In this document: one piece after another, positions 10,626 to 21,687 of the stretch | Layout of the letters: each line of letters opens with the position of its first letter | Position numbering within the stretch: position 1 is the first letter of the stretch | The notes under the pieces: model-generated | Told to the model about the DNA's origin: nothing | Database searches by the model: none | Seen by the model: the letters and a program-made list of their open reading frames with translations, nothing else | Translations under genes and position numbers: made by a program | Assembly (NCBI GenBank): GCA_015680685.1 | Contig: MNCI01011336.1 | Coordinates: forward strand, 327,028-391,027 | Length of the DNA: 64,000 bases | Source: Gnetum montanum | Taxonomy: Eukaryota > Streptophyta > Gnetopsida > Gnetales > Gnetaceae | Direction: 5' to 3'

Positions 10626-11150
10626 TTGTTTTCTAGATGCAGTGAAAGGCACTAAGAGGTGGGGTGAATAAGTGCCTTATAAAAAAAATCTACTAGAAAT
10701 GAAGACTAGCAGAAGACTAGTAGAAAGCCTCAAATAACCTTCATATAGAAAACAAAACACAAACATAGAAAAGAGTGAAAAGATACTAAGCTTTTAAGAT
10801 GGTTCAGTTTCTAGATTTGCTAACCTACATCCACCATAAAACTCCTCCCAAATCCTAGAGAGTAGAGTAATTCTATTAATTAGAAGAAATTTGTAAGGCT
10901 TCTTTTACAAATTGGGATTGAGCATAACTACTAAGCTCAAAGTCATAGAAATCCACTTTCACACCATAGAGAATGAGGCAAAACTGTACCTTATTTCAAT
11001 CATACAAACTCAAGATTTTTTAAGCTTTCTAAGAAAAAAAATAGAAAGAGAAGAGGAAGAAATTCTAGTCCAAGCCCCAAGGCTAGAAAAATAGAATTAT
11101 TGAGCCAAGCCCAATATCTTCACTTTATGACATTCATCCCTTTTAACCAT
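10626..11150 (-). repeat. 5' LTR end (R-U5) of the minus-strand copia element
   Basis: Upstream of the PBS, the minus strand carries GTTTTATGGTGGATGTAGGTT and ends CTTATTCACCCCACC. Both match by eye the plus-strand LTR end at 12860-13046. The LTR start was not found. No gene is visible here; the small plus-strand frame at 10912-11094 is LTR sequence. Confidence 0.45.
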
Positions 11151-11739
11151 TTTCAAAAGCATTCATTTAGCCATTTGTATTACACTAGAGAAGCATGGGA
11201 AGTAATATATTGTAGCCATTACCAATTCATTGTCGAAGAGTAGCTAAAGAAGAAACCATACCTGTTACATCTGAGCTTTCATTACAACAATTGTTATAAG
11301 CTTTAGGTAAGCATTAAAACCTTATCAAAAGAGAATAAATCTATCATTTTATGTTTGTGCTAATGGCTCCTTCCCATAGAAATCACTAGCTCTACTTATT
11401 ATGGAGATAACGTTTCTTTTAGTCGCAACCAAAAATCCTTATTTTCATTAATTTTGTTTAGCTCACTTTCATAGTAGTACAAACTCTAGCCTTTCATATA
11501 ATAGCCTCTTCTACTATAAGCTTATAACGTCCCTTTAATTCTTGAAGATGTGTCATGACCTTTTTTAGTGTAGCTTCTATAGATTCAAAAAAATAGCTTA
11601 AATAGGTTTTGAATTTTCTTTCACTTAGGCTAACATGGCAATGTGCAATTTAAATGAAATCAGAAGCTTTTGATTTTGACAATTTTTTGCTTTTTAAAAT
11701 AAGCTTCTTTGTGTGCATGATAGAAGGTGTTAACTTTGG

Positions 11740-12250
11740 AAAGCTATTTGGAAGAGGCTTGTACAACCAGAAATAGGTTCTAAATATTGGTTATATGAGT
11801 TGATTCTCTTTGGTACTTTTTCTAAGATAATTTGGTAGAGAAATTTGAGTGATTTCTTGTAGAATAAGAAAGTGGCTCTATGACCTAATTCTATCCTACA
11901 CTCTTTTATTGTGATAATGTGGTAGAGCTAATTGAGTGAGCCCTTCATAGAATGTGAAAATAGCTTTACAAGCTAGTTCTATGTAGCTCTTTGTTGACAT
12001 GGTAGAGATATTTGGGTGATTCTTTGTAGAGCGGAAAAATATCTCTACAAGATAATTCTACTTAGCATCGTTTTCTCAGCTGACATGGAAAAGCTATTTG
12101 GGAAATTCTTTATAGAGCAAAAATTGGCTCTACAAGTCAATTTTATTTAGTGCCCTTTTCTTTTGAGTTAACGGGAAGAGCCATTTCATGATCCTTTAGT
12201 AGAACCAAGCATGGTTCTACAAGCTAGCTCTACATGATGATTTGGATTAA
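11740..12250 (+). repeat. ~86-bp tandem array
   Basis: Units begin GGTAGAG or GGAAGAG at about 11750, 11832, 11920, 12000, 12087 and 12173, with a further degenerate unit at 12405-12490. Each contains two complementary halves: TAGAGC...TCTTTGTAGAGC, then GGCTCTACAAG...AATTCTA. Copies are diverged by perhaps a quarter. The array lies in U3 position of the plus-strand LTR that ends near 13046. Confidence 0.75.
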
Positions 12251-13046
12251 AAATATTTTACACATATACTCTAATTTAACCTTATGCCTACTAAAAAAAG
12301 TTAATGAAATCAATTTGAGATTTCTTAGTAAGCCTAAAACCAATTTAAGCTATCTTTGAAAACTTAAAAAATATTGGATTAAAATTTTTTGGGCATGCAT
12401 GTTCTGTTGAGCTGGTAGAACCTATTTGTATGAGCTAAGTATAATTGCAAGATGGTTCTACAAACTATCTCTATGTATTGATGTGGTAGAAAATACTCCC
12501 ATGATAAAAGATAAGTTAGGAGCTCAAATCCACACAAAAAAAAAGGCTTAACTATTGAAAATTAGAACCTTTAACCAAGCTCCAAATACATAACACTTCA
12601 CTCTATTCTTTATCTAGAATTTTTTCTTCTCTCTTTTATTCTTTTTTGCTATTCTTTGCTCTCTACTATATTTTTTGAAAAGCTCTGATTTTTGTATTCT
12701 CCCAAACTATGTCTATTCTATGTTCCTTATTTGAGACCAAGAAATAAATTTCTCTTCCTTTGCTAATTCTTGTAACTTTGAGCTTGGTAGTTATGCTTAA
12801 TCCAAAATTATGAAAGAAGCCCCATAACTTTGTTTATTTTAGATTAATAAAATAGTTTTCCCTTAAGGAACTATGAGAGTTTTATAGTGGAGTACATCCA
12901 CCAATTTAGCACTTGAAACACCTTAAAAGATCTACATTACTTTATTTTTTTGGTTATTATTTTTTAGTTTATGGTTTTCTATGGTATTCCTATCAGTTGA
13001 ATTTTTTATTGCACCCTTATTTACCACCTCGAGTGTCTTAATTTCC
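12250..13046 (+). repeat. LTR 3' part of a second copia element, plus strand
   Basis: GAGAGTTTTATAGTGGAGTACATCCACC and TTGCACCCTTATTTACCACC repeat, on the opposite strand, the LTR end at 10640-10860. This makes two copia LTR ends pointing away from each other. Internal sequence of this second element (13047-13179) is cut by insertion of A2. No coding remnant is seen. Confidence 0.4.
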
Positions 13047-13174
13047 ATAGAGGAAACTAATAGTTGGATTTTTAGGATTCTCCATCTTAAACCAAAAGAT
13101 CACTAGTTGTAAATTAGGAAAAATAACATGGCTTGCCAACATGATTCTCAATCATGAACCACAATCCCAAATGC

Positions 13175-13179
13175 TTAGT
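13175..13179 (+). repeat. Target-site duplication of A2, left
   Basis: TTAGT here is repeated at 25590-25594, directly after the 3' LTR. The 5-bp length is normal for gypsy integration. Confidence 0.8.
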
Positions 13180-14089
13180 TGATGAGTTGTGCCATGGGTT
13201 GCGTTGATGAGGCCTCATCTACATGGTCCCATTGATGCAACCCCATCGAAGTGGCCACATTGATGTATGATTTGATGCATTAACATGACCTTGTTGACAT
13301 AGTGTCTATTTTTGCCTATAAGTATGCACACAGTCATTATGTTTATGATATTTGTTATCATAGTTGTAGCAAAGCTCTATCAATTTTTCGACTTGAAAGT
13401 TATAATATTTTTCTAAGTGCCCATAGTAGGAGTCAAAGAGTATATGGATCTTTATTCGAGAATTGTTGTACCTAAGCACTATAGTGTGTGTGCCAATAAA
13501 AATGAGCTTTTTGATAAACCTTACAACACTTTGAAATAGATTAATTATTTTCTTTATGCATTTAGTATTTTATATAATTTCCTTTAATTCTTTAAGTAAT
13601 TAAATAATTAATTATGAAATAAATTAAACTAGACTAAATAGCAATAAGTTAAGCACATAAGTATGACCACTTTGAGCATACGCTTGATGCTTGGTGATCC
13701 TAATAATGCTTAACGTATGGTAACCCAATAGTATTAAATGTGTTCAGGATGTGTATGAGAAGTGGGAACAAATGCTCATGCTAGGATTAGTTAAAAATGA
13801 GCTAGTTAGATTAAATTAGTAATTAAATATCTTTAATCCTCTATTCTTTATTCTTAGGTGAATTAGAACATAAAACATAAAAATAGCAAAAATCATATGC
13901 CTTAGTTTCCCTTAATCATACCTCTGCATTTTACAAGTGTAAATGGAAAGACAATGATCATAATAATTAGTTTTACTTCCTAGAGACTAATGTATTTAGA
14001 AGGTTATAAGTCCAATGAATTTGACCAAATCATGCATGAGTGCTTAGTGATTCGTATGGTTGGGCATAGGGTCTACTCCCTGCCCATCA
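13180..14089 (+). repeat. 5' LTR of full-length element A2
   Basis: It starts TGATGAG and ends CCCATCA, and is followed by the PBS. A TATA-like CTATAAGTAT is at about 13316-13325. U3 carries short GTTGATGAGGCC / ATTGATGCAACC repeats (13190-13300). It aligns along its length with the 3' LTR at 24717-25589, with many point differences, so the insertion is old. Confidence 0.88.
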
Positions 14090-14090
14090 T

Positions 14091-14108
14091 TGGCAACATT
14101 AGTGGGGA
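14091..14108 (+). other. PBS of A2, tRNA-Asp type
   Basis: TGGCAACATTAGTGGGGA matches 13 of 18 positions of the tRNA-Asp complement TGGCGCCGTTGCCGGGGA. The same site is better preserved in A4 (53539-53556). tRNA-Asp priming is characteristic of Athila-group gypsy elements. Confidence 0.75.
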
Positions 14109-14269
14109 CTTATAGTTTGATACGTGCACTACCTAGGACTTAGTAAATATTATTTGAGATTGTTGGAATGAACACTAAAGTTGCAATCATTCAAAATATA
14201 AAAATAATAATTATAATTAATGCATACTAAATTTTTCTTTTAATCCAAAATTTCTTCTTCTCATAAGCA

Positions 14270-16620
14270 TGATGAATCAAAATTGCCAGTGTCCCAAGAA
14301 TTCAAGGTGGCATACACTCATCTAGATGAGTTTGTACATAATTTCACCTTCATCTTGGATTAAGATGAACAACTACAATGGAGAGATATGGAGGAAAACA
14401 TTGTGCTGCCTCTTGATTGATCTATTCCTGGGATGCTAATCCAAACTCTTAAGAGGTTGGGTATCTAGAATCTCAATGATGAATATGTTGTGCAGGACCA
14501 TGACTATTAGGACTACTATCCCCATGGAAACACAAGGCAAACAAGATTTGCACTAGGAGAATCACCTTGAAGCTATGAAGGGAAAATAGTTCACTAACCC
14601 CTTATTCCTGATGAACTAAAATGGCGAGGATCCTTCCTCTAGGTGTTCTCAACATGAATATTCTCTAAACCTTGACTCTAGTGAAGGAGGCATGAACCCG
14701 TACTTACAATCCACTTTCAGCAATATGGATTTAGGCAAAAGTGAAAGTCAAGGCAAGGGCTTGGGCAAGCATTGTGATGATGATAAAATTGATGATCATG
14801 GCTATGAAAAGTAGAGAGAAGGTGGAAGACCCCATGGTGCTCACAGGCCTCCTTCCTCTTTGTCCTCTTCATCTGCATCTTCTTCTTCCTCCTCCAAATA
14901 TGATCAAAATCACAGGGGACAAAACCATGATGGGGGTAAATGATGGGACAATGATTATAGAACCTACCTTGGATGAAGGGGTAGTAGAGGACACCATAGG
15001 CATCATCGAAATCATGACAATGATGAACCTTTGCTAGCAACTCGATGCATTCTAAACATTTTAGAGGAAGTTAGAATTCCAACCAAGCATGTGAAAGATA
15101 GTAGAATCAAGAGGTTAGATATGAATAATATCCCTAAATTTGAGGGGGGATATAACTCAAATTCATAGACCCATCTTTAAGCCTTTCATGATTCTTATGC
15201 CTTGTAGAACATCAAAAACAACTGGCAAAAACTTAAGCTATTTCCCAGGATACCCATGAAATACGTAGAAAGTTGGTACTACTCCTTGGAGCCATAATCA
15301 ATTCATAGATGGAGTACAATGCTTAAGCTGTACAATGATAAATATCAGACATACTCTAGAGTGTCCAATTTGAGAAAGAAAATCCAAGACTAGCGATAAG
15401 AAACACATGAACTCTTTGATGTAGCCATGAGTAAGTATTATTCTATTTTGCCTAGATTTTTTGGCCATGGTTTTTCTTAGTAGGAGTAGCTTCATCATAT
15501 CATAAATGAGCTTTGATTAGAAATAAGAAAAACCCTTGGGGTCTATGCCTAAGGGAGACTATCAGATCCAAAGGTTGATTGAGCATGTTACAAAAGAAGA
15601 AGGTGAGTTGACAAAATAGGATAGTGTTAAGAAGTATAATTGGGATCCTTCCATTAGAAAAAGGGAGGTCTAATTTTATGATAGTGAGGGTGAGGCCCCA
15701 CTTGATGAAGTGGTGCAATGAAAAACCTTGTCAATTTAAAAATATGTGTTTGAAATTTTGACTAAGGTTGAAAAAATATGGAAAGGATAAAAAATTTTAA
15801 ACTTCTCTAAAAATTGTAGAAGAATCCAAAGAACAAGGTAGTGATCATGACTATAGAAGAAAGAAAGAAAGCTAAATGTGCCTGCCAAACAAGTAAGGGC
15901 AAAGTTGCTACAGTAGAAGAAGTTGTGAAGTTAGAATTAGATGATGATGGTATATGTGACATCTGCCAATATGAACATCCTAAGAAATGTTTCTCTATTT
16001 TTTCATACTTACAAAAATCTAAGATGTATGCTCTAAATCCTAGACTAGAATGAAAGCAAGCACTAGAAGGTTGCTTTATCCTCAAGACAACCCAAGATAG
16101 TTCCACCAACAACAATAAGCTTATTATCTAAGTGGAGCTCCACCACAATTGTACAAGTAGTACCATCAGTGGCAACATCCATAGTCATGGGGAATGCTAC
16201 CACCAAGGTAGAAATACCTTTATAGAAAACCTAATTCATATATGTACTATGTTTAGCAACCCATGTCTCCACATGACTCTTCTAGTGACACTTCCTTTCA
16301 GCATCACTACTACCCTCTGAATTACTATAGGACTTATTCTCCATCTGCTAGAGGGGAATACCCATAACCTTATCATCGTTCTCATCCTTCAGTACATGTT
16401 CCTCCACCATCAACCTAATTACCACCTACTTCACCCATGCACAGTGAGATTCCCACATAGCTATAGCAACGTAATGCTAATAAGGCTATTAACTTATAAT
16501 TCATTCCTTAGCTAAGTGGTTCAAAAAGTAGATCTTATAAAAGACCATTCTTCTAAAACAATAGCCCTACAAAGCCAATAGCTAAGTGGTTCAAATAGGA
16601 GGGTACCGAGTGGTTGATAG
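14270..16620 (+). pseudogene. A2 gag
   Basis: Gag packages element RNA into virus-like particles. The frame around 15118-15560 aligns residue by residue with the intact gag of A4: IPKFEGGYNS matches FPKFSGGYDS, NNWQKLKLFP matches NGWKKLKLFP, WSTMLKLYNDKYQTYSRVS matches WPTMVELFNERYQTYVRVS, and LGVYA matches LGMYA. A metal-binding motif CDICQYEHPKKC is at about 15959-15993. A Pro/Tyr/Ser-rich tail (16130-16480) follows. The frame has more than a dozen stops, mostly where A4 has Gln, Trp or Arg. A protease between 16620 and 17040 could not be recognised. Confidence 0.75.
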
Positions 16621-17039
16621 TTAATTCTAAAAGTAGCACACTTTTCATGGAACCTACTAAAAGCCTAACTTATGCCTATGTTTAAGGCATAGATGAACTA
16701 GAGCAAGTTCATCACCAACTATTTGATGATGAAGCTGATGATACCAATTAGGAAGAGATGAAAATCTCTAACAGCTTTAAAAGAGCCCTTAGAGTTAAAA
16801 GCTCTACCTACCGGCATGGAATATGAATTTCTGAAAAATGATAAGCCACTAATAATCAATGTCAACCTTGCTCCTGAGTAGAAAAGGATGTTGTTGAAGG
16901 TGGTTAACAAATGGTCAATAGCCTTTACTTGGTCATATCTTGAACTCACAGGAATTGATCCTTGAATATGACAACATTTCATCTATATCGATATGGCCAT
17001 GACGCTAAAGAGGTAGTTGTAGTTACAACTGAATCCCAA

Positions 17040-17670
17040 ATTGAAGTAGATCATCAAAGAGGAAACTAAACAGCTCCTCAAGACAAGGTTCATATATCTA
17101 ATTGAAAATAGCAAGTGGGTTAGCCCACTTGTAATTGTGCTAAATAAAAATGGCAAGTGGTGGATCTGTATTAATTTCAGGCTATTGAACATGGCAACAT
17201 TCAAAGATCATTTTTCATTATCATTTGTGGACCAAGTTTTGGACATTATTTCTAGGAATTACTATTATAGCTTTATGGATGATTATAGTGACTATAAACA
17301 AATTCAAATCACACATAAAAATTAGGATAAAACATAGTGTTAAGAGACTTTTGCATATTGTAAGATTCCCTTTGGTCTATACAATGCCATTGCAACCTTC
17401 AAAAGTTGGTCCTAAGCATTTTTTAGCAGTAGATTGATAGCAGGATGGAAGTCTTCATGAATGACTTCTACACCTATGATTCTACATTTGAGTAAGCCTT
17501 GGAACACCTTGAGCAAGTGCTTAAAAGGTGCACAAAGACCAAACTTTGGCTTAATTGGTAGAAAAGCCATCTAATGGTCTAGGAAGGCATTATGCTTGGG
17601 CATAGAATTTCTCAAGCAAGGATTAAGGTAAGCCCTAAAATGATTTGAGTTATCTAAGGAATAACCTACC
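17040..17670 (+). pseudogene. A2 reverse transcriptase
   Basis: RT copies element RNA into cDNA. Landmarks are WVSPLVIVLNKNGKWWICI, NFRLLN, FKDHFSLSFVDQVLD (17137-17250), YYSFMDDYSDYKQI (17257-17310), IPFGLYNAIATFK (17360-17405) and the active site at 17451-17465. That site reads VFMND instead of the family VFMDD: codon 17460-17462 is AAT, so one of the two catalytic Asp residues is lost. The frame shifts near 17325 and 17400. Order and motif style fit Athila-like gypsy pol. Confidence 0.88.
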
Positions 17671-17689
17671 AACAAGAAATCATTAAATA

Positions 17690-18250
17690 TGTTTATTCAT
17701 TCCTTGGACACACTACCTACTACTAGTGATTCATAGAAAATTTCTCTAAGATTACAAAATCATTGGTCAAACTTACAAAGAAAGATGCTTCGTTCATATG
17801 GACTAAGAAATGCAAAAAGGTATTCCAAAGCCTTAAGTAGAGGCTTATAGAAACTCTAATTCTACAAGCACCTGATTGGTCCTAACCATTTTACATTATG
17901 ACAGATGCATCAAACTATGCCTTGGGAGTTATGCTTATGTAGTTAGACAATAAAAAATGTACATATTACATCCATTGCACAAGTCAAAGCATTTTGGGTG
18001 GACAACTTAATTACACCATGATGGAAAAAGAGATAATGGTAGTGATGTATGCCTTGGAGAAATTTAGGCACTATGTTCTTGGATACAAGGTGTTTGTGTA
18101 CATGGACCATAGTGCCATTTGCTTCCTCATGAAGAAGTTGATGATGAGCCCTCATGTCATACGATGTTGATGATCTTATAGAAGCTTGATCTTATGATGG
18201 TAGATCAAAAAGGCACCAAGAATATGGTTGTTGACCACTTGTCTTGGTTA
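17690..18250 (+). pseudogene. A2 RNase H
   Basis: RNase H removes the RNA template from the hybrid. FYIMTDASNYALGVML (17890-17940), YTMMEKEIMVVMYALEKFRH (18012-18070) and VFVYMDHSAICFLM (18092-18133) supply Asp, Glu and Asp of the active site, all still present, although the frame is broken elsewhere. It is directly downstream of RT. No second RNase H is seen, in contrast to element C. Confidence 0.85.
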
Positions 18251-18429
18251 CAATGGGACAACAAAGAGGAGAAAAGCCTACTTTCTGATCAATTTTTTGA
18301 TGAACTTTTCTTTGTTGGTGTAATAAATGAACAAGTTCCTACTAAACCAAAATGGTATAACAACATCCTCACTTATCTTCTTACTCAAGAGATGCCACAA
18401 GAGTTAGACCACTAGAATAAATAATACTT

Positions 18430-19605
18430 TCTTCATTAGGCCAAATTCTTGATGGAAATCAATAGACATCTTTACAATGTGTGTGTTGATGGCTTGGTTT
18501 GTTGGTGTGTACCTAATGTTGACCAATTATGCATTCTCCAAGATGCTCAAGAGGGTTCTTGTGGGGGCCACTATGTAGGGAGATGCATAACCATTAAAAT
18601 CCTATTAGTAGGATACTACTGGCCAATAATATTTAGGGATGCTCATCAATTTGTCCACTCTTGCGAATGCTATCAACGAGATGGTGGGATAACTACTCAA
18701 ATGGAGGGGCCTCAATAGTGGATCCAACCACTGGACCCCTTTGACATATGGGGCATAGACTTCATGGGTTCCATCACACCCATGTCAAATGGAAAGACAT
18801 ACATAATAGTCGCTATTGACTATTATACTAAATGGGTAGGATTAGAAGCTATGACTAACTATACATCTTCCACTACTACATGATTTGTACAACAGAATGT
18901 TGTAAATAAGTTTGGAGTGCCACATGCACTAATTTTTAACAATAGTACTCATTTTATTAGTGTTACTTTTCACAAGCTCATATAATGCTTGGCGGTTGAA
19001 CATAAACTAACAACACCCTACCACCCTAAAGCCAACGGTCAAGCTTATGTTACCAATAGGGAGATCATTAAGATGTTAACCCAAATAATTAGCAGGTATA
19101 GGAGAGACTAGATCATGAAACTAAATGATGCCCTATGGACCTACCACTGCACATGGAAACTCCTTATAGGCTACTCTCCCTATGAGCTGGTGTATGAAAA
19201 ATTACCAACTCTTCCTATCCAATTTAAGCTCCGTACACTTCCAATAGCCTATGAGCTCAACCTTGACCTTAGCCTAGCATAGAAGGAAATATTAATCAAT
19301 ACTAACATCCTATATGAGAATATATTGGTAGCGTTGTCATTGAATGAAGTGCACAAGGCATTCAGTAAACAACCCCATGACCTTAGAATAAGAAAAGTCA
19401 AATTTAAACCTGGAGATAAGGTCTTTTTTTGGAACCCCACACATGTTCCACAATGAACCAAGTTCCAAACATTATGGGAAGGGCCATATATCATTTATGA
19501 AACCTTTCCTTCTAGAGCCATGTTGATATACAAACCTAAGAGCTCAAACAAGAAATAGTTGGTCAACATGTAACAACTTAAAGCTTTCCATGAGCCCAAG
19601 TGAGC
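18430..19605 (+). pseudogene. A2 integrase
   Basis: The zinc-binding domain (18449-18718) has HYVGRCITIKILLVGYYWP and CECYQRDG. The core starts DIWGIDFMGSITPMSNGKTY (18750). The second Asp is Asn (AAC 18938-18940 in LIFNNSTHF). The Glu after ANGQA is Tyr (TAT 19046-19048). The C-terminal domain shows VKFKPGDKVFFWN and LWEGPYIIYE (19395-19500). The last residues are KAFHEPK near 19600. With two of three catalytic residues lost it cannot be active. Confidence 0.88.
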
Positions 19606-21119
19606 TAGTGAAATCAACACCTTCTTAGATGGACAACATTGCTCAATTTTTTGAATCTTGTCTTTTCAACTTAGTCATGGGGGATATGGTCATATGTGCT
19701 AACCAATTAAAGTAGCTTCTTAGTTAGTTGAACCTTTTTGTATTATACTATTATTTTTTCAATTTTTATTTTATAACATCCTTAGTATAATTTGACATTT
19801 TTTAATGTTTTAAAATTTATTTTATATTTTACTTTATTTTTGTGTGAATTTTTCTTCTTGTTTGCTAATAAAATCCTTTATTTCCAACAGGACATAGTGG
19901 TGTTGTAGTTGTTTGCCAATGGTGGTTTGTACCTAACGTTCTTTATTGCTAATGTCTAGTTTCTATTTTTGAATTTTGATGACTGATGACTAAGATAAAG
20001 TTTCTTTTTCATGGAACAAGTAGTGAGTCCACATCATCCACCCATCCATTAACTCTATGGTTTTCCTTATTTTGGAAGTATGAGGTTCCTTTTTCATTCA
20101 TAAAACCTTAATGAACTTGTGACCTTGGTAGCTTCCAAACTTGGGAAAGATCTAAAAGATTTGAAAAGGATGTGACTTTAAGGGGATTCATTACTCTTTT
20201 TTCCTTTCTACTTACTTAAGTACTTAAGTCTTTTTCATGGATTTCTCACCATTACGTGTTGACCAATAACAGGAAGTTGAATAAGTCTTTGCATGATGTG
20301 ATTCCCATTCAAAAACCCATAAAAACATAAAATCTAAGAAACTAAATGATGGGAATTGAAAGCAGATCTCTTAGAGAAAATAAATGAGCTACAAGCACTA
20401 GTTATGGAACTAGAACAACATGTTACCCATGCCTAAAGGTCCCCTCTAACTAAGGCCCTTTCTCACTTCTTACTTCTATTTTCTTCTCAAATAAGGAATA
20501 GTGTTAGATTTGTGGGATCATTGTTGTGTCTCAAGGGGGTGGATTGGTCTTTGGGTGATGATGTGAAGTCACTAAAAGTGGTTGGTTTTGATTTGGACTA
20601 AGGATGAATTTTATTGGGTCATCTAACCACATAATCCACAAGGAACTTCATGTGATCATGATTCAAAACTTCATTCTACTTTCTCTCTCATATTCCATGT
20701 CTTATTCAATGTGTTAGTTTAATGTATTGAAATTCTTAGGTAGATTCTTCTAGATTTGGTCTTTAACTTTTTATAATCATTAATCAACTATGGGGTCCAC
20801 AAACTCCTTAGGTTAAGGTTATGCAAGGGAAAAAAGAGCATGAGCTTGCTATGTGGAGGACCCACTTGCATAGCTCTTGGTTGGACTAGTTAAGTCCCTT
20901 ATACTTAGGCATTTTTGCAATCAAATCATCTACATCCCCCATTAGTTACATCCAATTATGTGCTCCTTAAAGCATTTCTCTCATAAAATTGCATTTTCCC
21001 ATCAATTCCTTCATTTTTGTGAGATATCAAACCTTATTCATGCATTTCATTATGTTCTTAGCTTCATAGGCTTTCAAAAAACTTTAATTTCATGTAAAAA
21101 ATCTTTTTATTTATTGATT
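19606..21119 (+). other. Noncoding region between pol and the post-pol ORF of A2
   Basis: About 1.5 kb of AT-rich sequence without any recognisable protein remnant or tandem repeat. Small frames here are not conserved in the other A-family copies as far as I can follow. Confidence 0.6.
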
Positions 21120-21300
21120 TTTGAAAAGTCAATGGTGGTCAATAGATGTGTTGATGCAGCCTTGTATATGCTAAATTTTTCATCAATGTGGCCAAGTCAA
21201 CATGACCATGTCAATGCATGATAAAAATACTATAAATAGGGCATAATACTTAGCAATTTTTTTCCATTTTGCTTCAAATAAGAGGGGAGTTTTTTCAATT
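21120..21300 (+). promoter_or_regulatory. Internal promoter of A2 before the post-pol ORF
   Basis: TATAAATA lies at 21231-21238, 450 bp before the ATG at 21688. Upstream, GTTGATGCAGCC, CATCAATGTGGCC and GTCAATGCATG resemble the short repeats found in U3 of the A-family LTRs. Downstream, AGAGGGGAGTTTTTTCAATT matches the leader after a TATA box in the minus-strand A copy (TAGGGGAGTTCAAGTTTTCT, near 48130). It probably drives, or drove, a separate transcript. Confidence 0.45.
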
Positions 21301-21687
21301 TTTCAACACCCCAAACATTCAAGAGCCCATATCTTTCACACTACTTGTCCAATTTCAATCATTTTTCAGTCGTCTAGCTATAGAAGGTATGCTCTATGTC
21401 ATGGGGACCACAAATCTTAAGTTTTTGACAAAACAATTTTTGGAATTTTTCTAACTCCCCATGGGTTTAATGAATAAAATAATATTAAATCATCAACCTA
21501 TGGAAATTAGACCCTTCCAAAAAACTCTAGTAACCTAAAATTAATTAATGTAATATTAAAATAATCTTAAAAGATAAATCTACCATGACCACACCTTAGC
21601 CAATTTTAACTATCCCAAAAGAGATAAGGTACTTAATGTTATGAGTAATACACTGTATGCTAATCCTTGATCATGTTGTGTCCACAA

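Noticed and set aside
14717-15040. His-rich minus-strand frame and Met-rich plus-strand frame
   Set aside because: They lie in the decayed N-terminal gag of A2; codon runs such as ATGATG/CATCAT create them by chance.
16620-17040. A2 protease
   Set aside because: No DSG/DTG-type motif or ILGRP-type motif could be read in any plus-strand frame, so none is annotated.
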